NCBI GenBank assembly: GCA_937942145.1
Contig: CALDFV010000151.1
Location: 1-44,172 of the forward strand
Source: an uncultured Opitutaceae bacterium
Lineage (GTDB): Bacteria > Verrucomicrobiota > Verrucomicrobiia > Opitutales > Opitutaceae
Direction of reading: 5' to 3'
DNA: 44,172 bases
Both the position numbers and the translations under genes were made by a program. Below are positions 17,421 to 24,824 of this stretch, piece after piece. Below the pieces are notes generated by a model. It was given only the letters and a program-made list of their open reading frames with translations, ran no database searches and was not told the DNA's origin. Numbering within the stretch: position 1 is the stretch's first letter; every line of letters starts with the position of its first letter.

Positions 17421-18368
17421 ATGCCAGAGCCCAAACAATTTGACGGACTTGACTCGTTTCGTTCGGAGACAAATCATCCGATTCATTTGGCTATAGGCAT
17501 GTTTGACGGCGTTCATCAGGGTCATCGACTCGTGGTGGAATCAGCAATACGTTCTGCGGCAAACTCGGGTGGTCTTGCGGGAGTTCTGACGTTCTGGCCC
17601 CATCCAAGCCATCTTTTTAAACCGGACAATCCGGTTCCCATGATCCTCAATTCGAGGATGAAGCGGTCCGAACTTAGCAAACTTCGAATCGACTTTGTGA
17701 TTGAGGAGCCTTTTTCGCCTGAATTCGCGGCGGTTGATTCAGTCGATTTCGTTGCCATGCTGAAGTCTAAGATCCCGGCGTTGGCTTCTATTCATACAGG
17801 AGAAAACTGGAGGTTCGGAAAGGGGCGGCAAGGCGATGTTAAACTGCTGGTTAAATTGGCGGAGGAGGCAGGAATTTCTGCCGAATCACTCGAATGTCTT
17901 TTCCTAGATGGCGAACGCGTAAGCAGCACTCGAATACGGAACGCTTTAATTGGCGGAAGAATTGAAGAAGCGAATCGTCTTCTAGGGTATACTTACGAAA
18001 CCTGGGGAACGGTGAGAGAAGGCAAGCGAGTTGGAAGGACGATCGGAGTCCCGACCTTGAACATCCCATTTGATGGTGAATTAAAGCCTAAGTTAGGCGT
18101 TTATAGTGTCAACGTTTCCCGAGAGGGCGGAGAGGAGCGGTTACCCGCAGTCGCTAACTTTGGAATCCGACCCACTGTCAACTCACTGAAGGAGCCCATG
18201 TTGGAGGTGCACGTGCTAGGAGATTGTCCGTTCTCCTATGGAGACTCATTGCGCGTTGAGTGGTTGAGTTTCCTTAGACGAGAAAGGAAATTCGAAGGTA
18301 TTGATAAACTAAAGACGCAGATTCAAACCGATATTAGCGATGCTAAGTTGTTTTTCGAGAGTCCGTGA
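17421..18368 (+). CDS. ribF: Bifunctional riboflavin kinase / FAD synthetase
   Basis: Phosphorylates riboflavin to FMN and adenylylates FMN to FAD. The N-terminal nucleotidyltransferase domain has GMFDGVHQGH at 26-35 (HxGH-type) and SSTRIRNALIGGRIEEAN. The C-terminal kinase domain begins near residue 190, with GRTIGVPTLNI and NFGIRPTV. The 315-residue length is normal. It starts 11 bp after truB. Its TGA stop abuts the tlyA ATG with no spacing. Confidence 0.96.
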   Translation: MPEPKQFDGLDSFRSETNHPIHLAIGMFDGVHQGHRLVVESAIRSAANSGGLAGVLTFWPHPSHLFKPDNPVPMILNSRMKRSELSKLRIDFVIEEPFSPEFAAVDSVDFVAMLKSKIPALASIHTGENWRFGKGRQGDVKLLVKLAEEAGISAESLECLFLDGERVSSTRIRNALIGGRIEEANRLLGYTYETWGTVREGKRVGRTIGVPTLNIPFDGELKPKLGVYSVNVSREGGEERLPAVANFGIRPTVNSLKEPMLEVHVLGDCPFSYGDSLRVEWLSFLRRERKFEGIDKLKTQIQTDISDAKLFFESP

Positions 18369-19115
18369 ATGGGTAAGTTGCGCTTAGATGAGCTGGTCCT
18401 CCAGCGGGGGTTTGCCTCCAGTCGGAGCGAAGCCAAAGCCCTCATTATGACGGGCAGAGTGAGGCAGGGGGATCGGAGACTGGACAAACCGGGCGTGAAA
18501 GTTAGCGAAGACATCGAACTTTACGTTGAACCAGGCAAGCGTTTCGTAAGCAGAGGGGGAGAAAAGATTGAAGGGTTTGCCGAAGCTTATGACCTCTCGT
18601 TTGAAGGGAAAAGCCTTTTAGATGTGGGCGCGTCTACAGGAGGGTTTACGGATTATGCTTTGCAGAATGGAGCGATTAGCGTCACTTGCGTAGATGTGGG
18701 GAAGGGGCAGTTGCACGGAAAATTGAGAGACGATCCTCGTATTGCCAATTTGGAGAAAGTAAATGCTCGGTATTTGCAACCTGGTGACCTTCCTTTGGAT
18801 TCATACGATCGCATTGTAATGGATCTTTCTTTTATTTCACTCAAATCGGTACTGCCTGCTGTTTGGCCTTTTCTCGCGATTGGGGGAATTCTAGTTGCTC
18901 TGGTTAAACCTCAATTCGAGGTGGGCAAGGAAGTGGCGGACAAATTTAGGGGAGTGATTAAGGATCAGAATGAGCGGGATAAAGCCCTCGCAGAGGTCGA
19001 GCGGTTTGCCATGGAGAATCTGGTCAACGTATCCCGTATCGGTTGTATTCCTTCACCGATTAAAGGAGCAGACGGAAATGTTGAATTTCTTCTCGGGCTT
19101 TCTAAGTTGAAATAA
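18369..19115 (+). CDS. tlyA: TlyA family rRNA 2'-O-methyltransferase
   Basis: S4 domain plus FtsJ/RrmJ-type methyltransferase domain, 248 residues. The S4 RNA-binding domain is at about 1-60 (RLDELVLQRGFASSRSEAKALI). The SAM site LLDVGASTGGFTDYAL begins at about 83, with MDLSFISL and VKPQFEVGK downstream. Mycobacterial TlyA methylates 16S and 23S rRNA (capreomycin sensitivity); older annotations call the family hemolysin A, which is probably misleading. The start codon directly follows the ribF stop. Confidence 0.92.
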   Translation: MGKLRLDELVLQRGFASSRSEAKALIMTGRVRQGDRRLDKPGVKVSEDIELYVEPGKRFVSRGGEKIEGFAEAYDLSFEGKSLLDVGASTGGFTDYALQNGAISVTCVDVGKGQLHGKLRDDPRIANLEKVNARYLQPGDLPLDSYDRIVMDLSFISLKSVLPAVWPFLAIGGILVALVKPQFEVGKEVADKFRGVIKDQNERDKALAEVERFAMENLVNVSRIGCIPSPIKGADGNVEFLLGLSKLK

Positions 19116-19142
19116 AGCGCGTCTCGCGCGAATTTAATAGCT

Positions 19143-19982
19143 GTGCTCAATAATAAGCCCATTAAGAACCTCGGATTCGTTTTGAATCAGTCCAAATCGG
19201 GAACCTTCAAATTGTTTGGGCAGTTGCGAGAGATCGCGGAGGACATGGGGGTCTCGACTCGGGAGACGTTCGAATTTCCCGTTCCCAATGGATTTTTAGA
19301 GGGTATGGACGCCTGTTGTGTGATCGGAGGGGACGGCACCTTTTTGAGCGCGGCGTCTGAATCGACCAAGTATCAGGTGCCCTTGATCGGCGTGAATCGA
19401 GGAACGCTCGGATTTCTGACGACCTATACTGCTGAGGAAATCGATTCTTTATTTCCGTCAATTTTGGAGGGTGCCTATGACTTACGTCGGCGAGGATTGC
19501 TCGAGTGCTGTACCCATGACAATTTAGTGGATGTTGCGTTGAACGACGTGGTCATCAAATCGGCTTCGGTCAGTGGAATCGTTCATTTGAACGTTTTCGC
19601 GGATGAAGAGTTTGTGACGACCTATATTTGTGACGGATTGATATTCAGTACTCCCACTGGGTCGACCGCTTACACGCTCTCCGCAGGTGGTCCATTGATT
19701 CATCCCGAGTCAAAAGTGATTTCCCTTACGCCGATTTGCCCTCATGCGCTTAGCAATCGCTCGATAATATTGCCGGATAATGTTCAACTGCGAGTAGAGA
19801 ATGCAGTGCCAAACGGTCAACTTGTAGTAGCGGTTGATGGGCAAAGAAATTTGTCCACTTCTGAGGACGGTACGATCGCCATTAAATTATCATCTCAGAG
19901 TTTACAGATGGCCCAAAAAGTGGACTACTCCCATTTTGATGTGGTACGAAGGAAGCTGAAGTGGAGCGGTGGATACATCTGA
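19143..19982 (+). CDS. nadK: NAD kinase
   Basis: Phosphorylates NAD to NADP using ATP or polyphosphate. The GGDGTFLSA motif at 62-70 and the GSTAYTLSAGGP motif, both family hallmarks, are present in 279 residues; GVNRGTLGFLT lies between them. The predicted start is GTG, 27 bp after tlyA, without a Shine-Dalgarno. It is the last gene of the nusA operon. Only 20 bp separate it from the convergent exported-protein gene, and no obvious terminator is seen in that gap. Confidence 0.95.
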   Translation: MLNNKPIKNLGFVLNQSKSGTFKLFGQLREIAEDMGVSTRETFEFPVPNGFLEGMDACCVIGGDGTFLSAASESTKYQVPLIGVNRGTLGFLTTYTAEEIDSLFPSILEGAYDLRRRGLLECCTHDNLVDVALNDVVIKSASVSGIVHLNVFADEEFVTTYICDGLIFSTPTGSTAYTLSAGGPLIHPESKVISLTPICPHALSNRSIILPDNVQLRVENAVPNGQLVVAVDGQRNLSTSEDGTIAIKLSSQSLQMAQKVDYSHFDVVRRKLKWSGGYI

Positions 19983-20002
19983 GATCCCAATCCTGATAAT
20001 CA

Positions 20003-20383
20003 CTAGTTGGAGGCAAAGGAAAATTCGAATTTGACGATTTCGATTTTGCTCGAGCTCAATTTTGGATCCTTGAGTACTGCGGAAAGACGGATTTCTTCTA
20101 AAACGGCTTTCAGCTCTCTTGTGTACTCGAGATCGTCACTGGGTCCAAACATGTAGACCAGCTTTTGGTGAGTGTACCGAATGTACCAGCCCTCGTCGGT
20201 TAAACCAAAGTCCGTGACATCGATTCCTGGATACCGTTTCCTGAATTGGCCGTGACTCATGGCCCCGCTATCGATGACGGCTTCTAGTGGATAAACGATT
20301 ACCTTGGTAGGCGTGCTCTGAGCCCATGCCGTTCCCATAAGTAGAGTCAGCGTCAGCGAAAATATGCAAAGAATTCGAGTCAT
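20003..20383 (-). CDS. Small exported protein of unknown function
   Basis: The 126-residue product matches no family I recognise. A clear signal peptide (MTRILCIFSLTLTLLMGTAWA, cleavage likely after an AWA site) is followed by about 105 mature residues with mixed charge and no cysteine. The C-terminal end is rich in Ser/Lys/Phe. It is the third gene of a minus-strand operon, after the TPR-PEGA and Gly/Gln-rich genes and 30 bp behind the latter, so it probably belongs to the same envelope assembly. It could be periplasmic or surface-exposed. Confidence 0.72.
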   Translation of the reverse strand: MTRILCIFSLTLTLLMGTAWAQSTPTKVIVYPLEAVIDSGAMSHGQFRKRYPGIDVTDFGLTDEGWYIRYTHQKLVYMFGPSDDLEYTRELKAVLEEIRLSAVLKDPKLSSSKIEIVKFEFSFASN

Positions 20384-20413
20384 TGTCGTTGCGCGGAGGC
20401 GCGGTGTCTTGAC

Positions 20414-21412
20414 CTACAAGTTGCTGGACATTTTTCCGCCTTCTTCGGTGCCTTTAGCTCGGTTAGATCCTTGGCTTCCGCCACCCCCTACTTGCTGGCC
20501 ATCGGATTCAGTAACTTTCTTGCCGTTGTCACCCCCTGATTGTCCACCACTCTTGGCCTTGTTCTGGTCGCCGGATTCACCGTCGCTTGCGCCGTCTGAA
20601 GTTTGCGCATCAGGGTCGTTCCCGGTCAAATCTCCGATGGGTCCTCCGATTTGATCAGAAGCGCTTCCAATCTGAACGTCCGGAGGGGGAGGAGGCAATT
20701 GTCCGAGAGGCGATTCACTTGCTTGTCCCCCTTCTCCTGACTGTCCTTGTTGCCCTTGAGATCCCTGTTGTCCCTGCTGACCTTGTTGCCCTTGCTCGCC
20801 CTGTTCTCCTTGCTCGCCCATTTGCCCCATCTGTCCCTGCTGACCTTGTTGCCCTGCATTGGAAGGGGGCATGGGTATAAGAGGAGCGTTGTTGCTTTGG
20901 GAACCTTGACTCCCTTGGCTGCTAGAGCTGCTCATGGGAGGCATTCCCGAGCTGCTCTGTCCTTGTTGTCCGCCGCTAGAGCCACCTTTGGGAGGCAGCC
21001 CCATACTGCTTTGGCTTTGTTGCCCTCCGCCTGAGCTTCCTCCACCCATGGGGATTGGCATGCCACTGCTTCCGGAGGAGCCTCCCGACATCCCGCCTTG
21101 CATGCCTCCGGGCATCCCTGGGGTGTTAATGGGAATGTTTAAACCGGTTCCGCCGGGTATATCGATGGTACCTAACGGTGGAAGGGTGGACTCGTCTAAA
21201 ATCGAAACATCGCCGCCAATGGGAATGCCGCCTGCGGAAATGGAAGGACGTCCGCTACGACCTTGATTGGATCCGCTGTTGGGGCCGGCCCCATTGGCCT
21301 CTCCTTCGAAAATCTTGGGGTCTGGATCGAACTGCGCAATTCCGCTCTGGCAAAAGAGCGCGGCGGCTGCGACTACGGAAAGAAGCAAAGTTGAATGGCG
21401 TCGATTTTTCAT
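20414..21412 (-). CDS. Exported Gly/Gln/Ser/Pro-rich protein with collagen-like tract
   Basis: Mostly low-complexity protein of 332 residues. A signal peptide covers residues 1 to about 26 (SVVAAAALFCQSGIA). Then come an Asp/Asn/Gly region, a Gly-Gly-Ser-Met-Pro region (about 95-175), and a collagen-like Gly-X-Y tract at 187-228 in which X and Y are mostly Gln, Glu, Met and Ser rather than Pro. A PPPPPP run near 240 and a Gly/Asp/Ser/Lys-rich tail follow. No enzymatic domain is visible. Such composition suggests an extended, flexible extracellular or periplasmic polymer. It follows the TPR-PEGA gene by 19 bp. Plus-strand open frames here are artefacts of the composition. Confidence 0.8.
   Translation of the reverse strand: MKNRRHSTLLLSVVAAAALFCQSGIAQFDPDPKIFEGEANGAGPNSGSNQGRSGRPSISAGGIPIGGDVSILDESTLPPLGTIDIPGGTGLNIPINTPGMPGGMQGGMSGGSSGSSGMPIPMGGGSSGGGQQSQSSMGLPPKGGSSGGQQGQSSSGMPPMSSSSSQGSQGSQSNNAPLIPMPPSNAGQQGQQGQMGQMGEQGEQGEQGQQGQQGQQGSQGQQGQSGEGGQASESPLGQLPPPPPDVQIGSASDQIGGPIGDLTGNDPDAQTSDGASDGESGDQNKAKSGGQSGGDNGKKVTESDGQQVGGGGSQGSNRAKGTEEGGKMSSNL
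20729..20854 (-). repeat. Collagen-like Gly-X-Y repeat made of two 63-bp units
   Basis: Fourteen uninterrupted Gly-X-Y triplets (residues 187-228 of the exported protein) are encoded here. The tract divides into two 63-bp, seven-triplet units. A 24-bp identical segment recurs at 20769-20792 and 20832-20855, exactly 63 bp apart, which indicates an internal duplication. Confidence 0.8.
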
Positions 21413-21431
21413 TTCTTAGGCGGTTGGTGGA

Positions 21432-23144
21432 TTACAGTTTTTCATCGCATATCACTGTGAGTGGCGATTGGGCGACCCCTCCCCTGACTTGGAGTCTATA
21501 TTGAATATCTTCGTACCCTTTTTTGCGACCAATAATACGGTAGTCGCCGGGCAATAGGTTCATGGTAGATTCTTTAAGCTTAGTGGGCTTTTTGGCAGTC
21601 GGACCCTGTACGCTAACCCATGTCGCCATATCGGAGATAAAGAGAACCTGAACGGGTCTACTTTGGGTGATGAGGTGTTGCTGCAAGCGCTTTGCTTCAT
21701 CGGTTAGTTCGAGATAGTCGGGCTTGGATCGCATCGCCTGGTCCCAGGATTGGCGAGCGAGCTGATACTGAAGCCGCTTTGCCTCAATCGCTGCGATTTC
21801 CAAGTACTTTTCGTAACGAAGTATGCTGCGAATCACTTTCCCGGTTCGTAACAGCCCATCTTTGGCTTCCTGGAGGTTGGGCTCCATGTCGATCAATTGC
21901 TGGTAGATCACTCGTGCTCCTTCCCAATCCCGATTTTCACTTTCCAAAGCATAAGCCCGTGTAACCAACGTCGTGATGTCGCTCTGACGCTTGTCTGTTC
22001 GGGCCTTGACGATGGAATCGGCCAATTCCTTGCGATCTGGAAAAATAGCGAGAGCTAGCTGAAAATTCTCGATCGCTTCATCAAAGCGGTAGGACTGCTC
22101 TGCGTTCTGGGCGATCGTTAAATACTTGCTGAAGTCACGATTCTCAATTTTGCGCCGCACCCGGGAAACCCCGTTCTGAGCCTTCGCAGATTTCGGGTCT
22201 TTTTGGAATGCTTGCTGATAGGCAATGAGAGCCTCCTCGAACGCTTCGCTGCGTTCCTGTACCTCACCTTTCTTGACGAGATTGAAAACGTCGTCGGCAG
22301 TCTTCGCTCGTTCGATTTGAAGGATGGCATTTTCGTTTTGGGGATCGATCGAGAGAAGATTCGTGAAGGCTTCGATTGCTTTGGCCCCCTGTCCTTGCGC
22401 AATGTATCGATGCCCCAAGGCCGCGTTCTCGCGTATGTAGTTGGATATGGAGTCCGCAAGGGCCTGGAGTTTGTCCGTTGCTTCCGTTAATTTTGTTTTA
22501 GATGCGGTGAACGAGCCTTCAGTGAGAAACTGCTTCCCGGCGCTGGCGGCGTCGAAAGCATCGTCATAGGCCTCTTGATTCAGGTGTTTAGAAGGCTTTA
22601 GCTCGTCGACTCGAGTCAAGAAGTTGTCGTACATCTCCTGGGTAGCGAGCTTTGCCTCCACCAAATTCGAAAAGTCCTCGATTTGCACGTTGACCCCTTT
22701 GAAGGTTTCAAACGCCCGATCGAAGGCTTTTCGCCTCATGAGGTCTTCGCCCTGCAAGAACTCGCGTTCCACCGCGACTAATTTTGTTGTGAGAACGGGG
22801 TGGTTGACCCGCATTTGGCGAATTTTCTCCAATCCGCTGTTAGCGGTTTCAAGCTCAAGATCCGCTTTGGACCGGCTTGCGAACGCTTGCTGGAAGGGGA
22901 CTTCCGGCATGGTCTCGTCAGTAATTCCGAGTCGGTCCGTCAGGGCCTTGGCGTCTTTGTCCGGATTTTCCCACAATGCGATCACGCTGACTAGCAGGAC
23001 AACGACAACGGCGGCTGATACGCCTACCGCTATCGATTTACGTTTTGAGGACCGCGCTCTTTCAGCCGCTTCCTCATCCTCTGGATTCCAGTGGATAACT
23101 CTGTGCTTCCGAGGGTTTTGATGGTTCTCTTCCATGTCCGGCAT
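21432..23144 (-). CDS. Membrane-anchored TPR protein with C-terminal PEGA domain
   Basis: A 570-residue protein with a cytoplasmic charged N-terminus (1-36), a single transmembrane helix at about 37-58, and a long helical region. The latter contains TPR-like repeats, for example ALGHRYIAQGQGAKAIEAF, AFEEALIAYQQAFQKDPKSA and RFDEAIENFQLALAIFP. From about 500 a PEGA-type beta domain is seen (VQVLFISD, MNLLPGDYRIIGRKKGYED). TPRs imply protein binding and PEGA domains are linked to surface-layer proteins. The exact role is unknown. It is the first gene of the three-gene exported-protein operon. AAGGAG lies 12 bp before the ATG, one of the few clear ribosome sites in the window. Confidence 0.83.
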   Translation of the reverse strand: MPDMEENHQNPRKHRVIHWNPEDEEAAERARSSKRKSIAVGVSAAVVVVLLVSVIALWENPDKDAKALTDRLGITDETMPEVPFQQAFASRSKADLELETANSGLEKIRQMRVNHPVLTTKLVAVEREFLQGEDLMRRKAFDRAFETFKGVNVQIEDFSNLVEAKLATQEMYDNFLTRVDELKPSKHLNQEAYDDAFDAASAGKQFLTEGSFTASKTKLTEATDKLQALADSISNYIRENAALGHRYIAQGQGAKAIEAFTNLLSIDPQNENAILQIERAKTADDVFNLVKKGEVQERSEAFEEALIAYQQAFQKDPKSAKAQNGVSRVRRKIENRDFSKYLTIAQNAEQSYRFDEAIENFQLALAIFPDRKELADSIVKARTDKRQSDITTLVTRAYALESENRDWEGARVIYQQLIDMEPNLQEAKDGLLRTGKVIRSILRYEKYLEIAAIEAKRLQYQLARQSWDQAMRSKPDYLELTDEAKRLQQHLITQSRPVQVLFISDMATWVSVQGPTAKKPTKLKESTMNLLPGDYRIIGRKKGYEDIQYRLQVRGGVAQSPLTVICDEKL

Positions 23145-23195
23145 ACTGATTTTCTTCTCCTTTTACTGATCGCGTGAACGGCTGTGATACAGGTT

Positions 23196-23224
23196 AGTCT
23201 ACCTCGAAGTTATCCTATGTTCAA
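23196..23224 (-). promoter_or_regulatory. Candidate promoter of the TPR-PEGA operon
   Basis: On the minus strand, TTGAAC (23219-23224) and TAGACT (23196-23201) are 17 bp apart, each matching the consensus at 4 of 6. A start near 23188 would give a leader of about 45 nt containing the AAGGAG ribosome site. Confidence 0.35.
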
Positions 23225-23250
23225 ATATTGCAACTGGGAAGGCTTAATTG

Positions 23251-23292
23251 CAAAACCCCCCAGGGTAAAGTTACGATTTTAGGGGGTGTTTG
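23251..23292. other. Intergenic hairpin and repeats between divergent envelope genes
   Basis: The gene-free interval 23145-23541 has no coding sequence that I can support. It holds a hairpin of CAAAACCCCC (23251-23260) with GGGGGTGTTTG (23282-23292) around a 21-nt loop. It also has an 11-bp direct repeat, TTCGAATTTTA, at 23351-23361 and 23402-23412, and a small hairpin TGGGT-TAG-ACCCA near 23414. With the two divergent candidate promoters this looks like a regulatory region. Confidence 0.4.
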
Positions 23293-23454
23293 GATTCATC
23301 TATTTTTACGCTGCATTCGCTTTGAGCCCCATTTTTGATAAGTGGAGTTTTTCGAATTTTACGTTTGGTCCGTTTCGTAGGGATTTATAACAGGGAAACG
23401 ATTCGAATTTTATTGGGTTAGACCCAGATTGGTTCCTTTGGATCCCTATTGCGG

Positions 23455-23483
23455 TTGACGGGTCTCAAGGTAAATTAGTTAAT
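23455..23483 (+). promoter_or_regulatory. Candidate promoter of the M48 protease gene
   Basis: TTGACG (23455-23460) and GTTAAT (23478-23483) have the ideal 17-bp spacing. The start site would be near 23490, about 50 bp before the lipoprotein start codon. Confidence 0.4.
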
Positions 23484-23541
23484 CCGAAAGTAAACTTTGT
23501 CCGTACTACAAGGCAGCATTGAACAATCTATGGACTCGATA

Positions 23542-24315
23542 ATGAAACTGCGAATGATAGCGATCGCGTCGCTAGTAGCCATAACCTTTTCCAGCTGCAG
23601 CACTGTGCCAGTGACGGGTCGCCGTCAAATCAACCTCATGTCGGATACCGAGGTGGTGAAGATGACCAAGGTGGCGTTTGAACAAATGAAAGCGCAGTAT
23701 CCGAAGTCGAGCGATCCGCGCATGAATGATTGGTTGCTGAACGTTTCCGAACGGATTTCGCAGCAAGTGTTCTGGGACATGCCACTAGCGGAGTGGGAGT
23801 TCATTGTCTTTGACGTTCCAGGTCAGATTAACGCTTTCGCGATGCCAGGCGGCAAGGTCGGAGTATTTTCGGGTCTGTTCGACATGGTCCAGTCCGAAGA
23901 CGAACTGGCGTCGGTGATTGCTCATGAAATCGCCCATGTGACCGCGCGTCATACGCACGAACGGATGTCTCAGGCTGGTATAATGAAAGCTGGTTCAGGC
24001 GTTTCATCGATTTTCTCGGGAGGACTGAGCGGACTGGTGTTAGACCCCTCCTTGACGGGTCAACTTGCCGCATGGGACCGGGCAAAAGAATCCGAAGCGG
24101 ACCAAATCGGAATTATGTACATGGCTCGCGCGGGTTATAATCCCAATGCGGCGATCAAGGTCATGGAAAAAATGGCTGAGATGAGTCCAGGCGGCGGCGG
24201 AGGTACTCCGTGGAACTCGACCCACCCGTCTTCCCAAGAGCGGCTGGATGCCCTCCACTCCTACTTAGCGGAAGCGATGGAAGCCTACGAGAAGGCGAAG
24301 GAGATGCAGTTTTAG
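23542..24315 (+). CDS. M48 family metallopeptidase, lipoprotein (LoiP/YggG-like)
   Basis: Zinc endopeptidase of the M48 family predicted to act in envelope protein quality control. Seen in 257 residues: a lipoprotein signal with lipobox FSSC (Cys19), the zinc motif HEIAH at about 128-132, a FAMPGGKVGVFSGLF segment before it, and the third-ligand region ESEADQIG. It ends with a typical THPSSQERLDAL tail. The ATG at 23542 gives a normal lipoprotein signal peptide; ATG at 23530 and TTG at 23497 are alternatives, and none has a Shine-Dalgarno. The candidate promoter at 23455-23483 would serve any of them. Confidence 0.9.
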   Translation: MKLRMIAIASLVAITFSSCSTVPVTGRRQINLMSDTEVVKMTKVAFEQMKAQYPKSSDPRMNDWLLNVSERISQQVFWDMPLAEWEFIVFDVPGQINAFAMPGGKVGVFSGLFDMVQSEDELASVIAHEIAHVTARHTHERMSQAGIMKAGSGVSSIFSGGLSGLVLDPSLTGQLAAWDRAKESEADQIGIMYMARAGYNPNAAIKVMEKMAEMSPGGGGGTPWNSTHPSSQERLDALHSYLAEAMEAYEKAKEMQF

Positions 24316-24402
24316 GTTTTGCGGTCCTTAAAGAGGGCGGTTTCAATTGGGCAGGTCTCGATGAAAATTCACCGAGATGGAAACGGGAAAAGCTGACGCA
24401 TT

Positions 24403-24489
24403 TTGATATTCTTAGCTTACCTAGCGGTTGGACTTGTGTATATGAGCGCTGCTCACTTCGCCCGAAAGAGCTATAATCGGAATACATAA
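24403..24489 (+). CDS. Possible 28-residue single-helix membrane peptide
   Basis: From a TTG, the frame encodes a hydrophobic segment (IFLAYLAVGLVYMSAAHFA) followed by a basic, polar tail (RKSYNRNT), the pattern of a tiny single-span membrane peptide with the tail in the cytoplasm. A GGGA lies 14 bp upstream. The frame is in phase with a second hydrophobic frame after the stop. Length is too short for certainty; chance cannot be excluded. It lies 87 bp after the M48 gene. Confidence 0.3.
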   Translation: MIFLAYLAVGLVYMSAAHFARKSYNRNT

Positions 24490-24516
24490 CCGCTTTTTCT
24501 TTTGGCCGCACCGGAT

Positions 24517-24600
24517 GTGCTTTTCCTGATCGTCTTGATTTGGCCGGTTGCTTTAGTCGCACTCCATTTCAAATTGAGCCAAGAAGCCAAAGCGAGCTAG
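24517..24600 (+). CDS. Possible 27-residue second membrane peptide
   Basis: From a GTG (or a TTG at 24502), the frame encodes LFLIVLIWPVALVALHF and then a polar tail (KLSQEAKAS). It is in the same frame as the preceding peptide and separated from it only by a TAA and a short hydrophobic bridge. The two could therefore be tandem peptides or the remnants of one two-helix protein. There is no good ribosome site. Confidence 0.28.
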   Translation: MLFLIVLIWPVALVALHFKLSQEAKAS

Positions 24601-24824
24601 CGAGAAACTAGGGGTTCAGAAATAGATGATCCTCGGAGGGGCTCTTGCTCTTTCAAAAGGGGATGGCTGGACAACTCCTCGCCAGAGAGGTGTACGATGC
24701 GTGCAGGTAATGGGCACAGCGAAACGGCAATATTTCAGGGCGGCGTTTTCGACTGGATTGACAGTTGGGTCTCGTTGTAAATTTCTCCGGTCAAAGACCG
24801 CATTTACGCGTATCTCCTTTACCC
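24601..24824. other. Intergenic region before the acyltransferase pair
   Basis: Between the tiny peptide frames and the OlsB-like gene I see no supported gene. A perfect -35 box TTGACA lies at 24758-24763 but no good -10 box is found at normal spacing, so the promoter of the lipid genes is only roughly placed here. Confidence 0.3.

Noticed and set aside
20364-21504. Plus-strand ORFs opposite the Gly/Gln-rich exported protein gene
   Set aside because: Pro/Leu-rich artefacts of the repetitive codons; the minus-strand frame has a signal peptide and an operon position.
23251-23292. Hairpin as a terminator
   Set aside because: The loop is long (21 nt), no T tract follows, and both flanking genes are divergent, so it would terminate nothing.
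24161-24562. Minus-strand ORF opposite the M48 end and the tiny frames
   Set aside because: Arg/Ser/Pro-rich, overlaps the conserved M48 C-terminus, no recognisable domain.
24758-24763. TTGACA as promoter of the OlsB-like gene
   Set aside because: No acceptable -10 box at 15-19 bp, so I list it only as part of the intergenic description.
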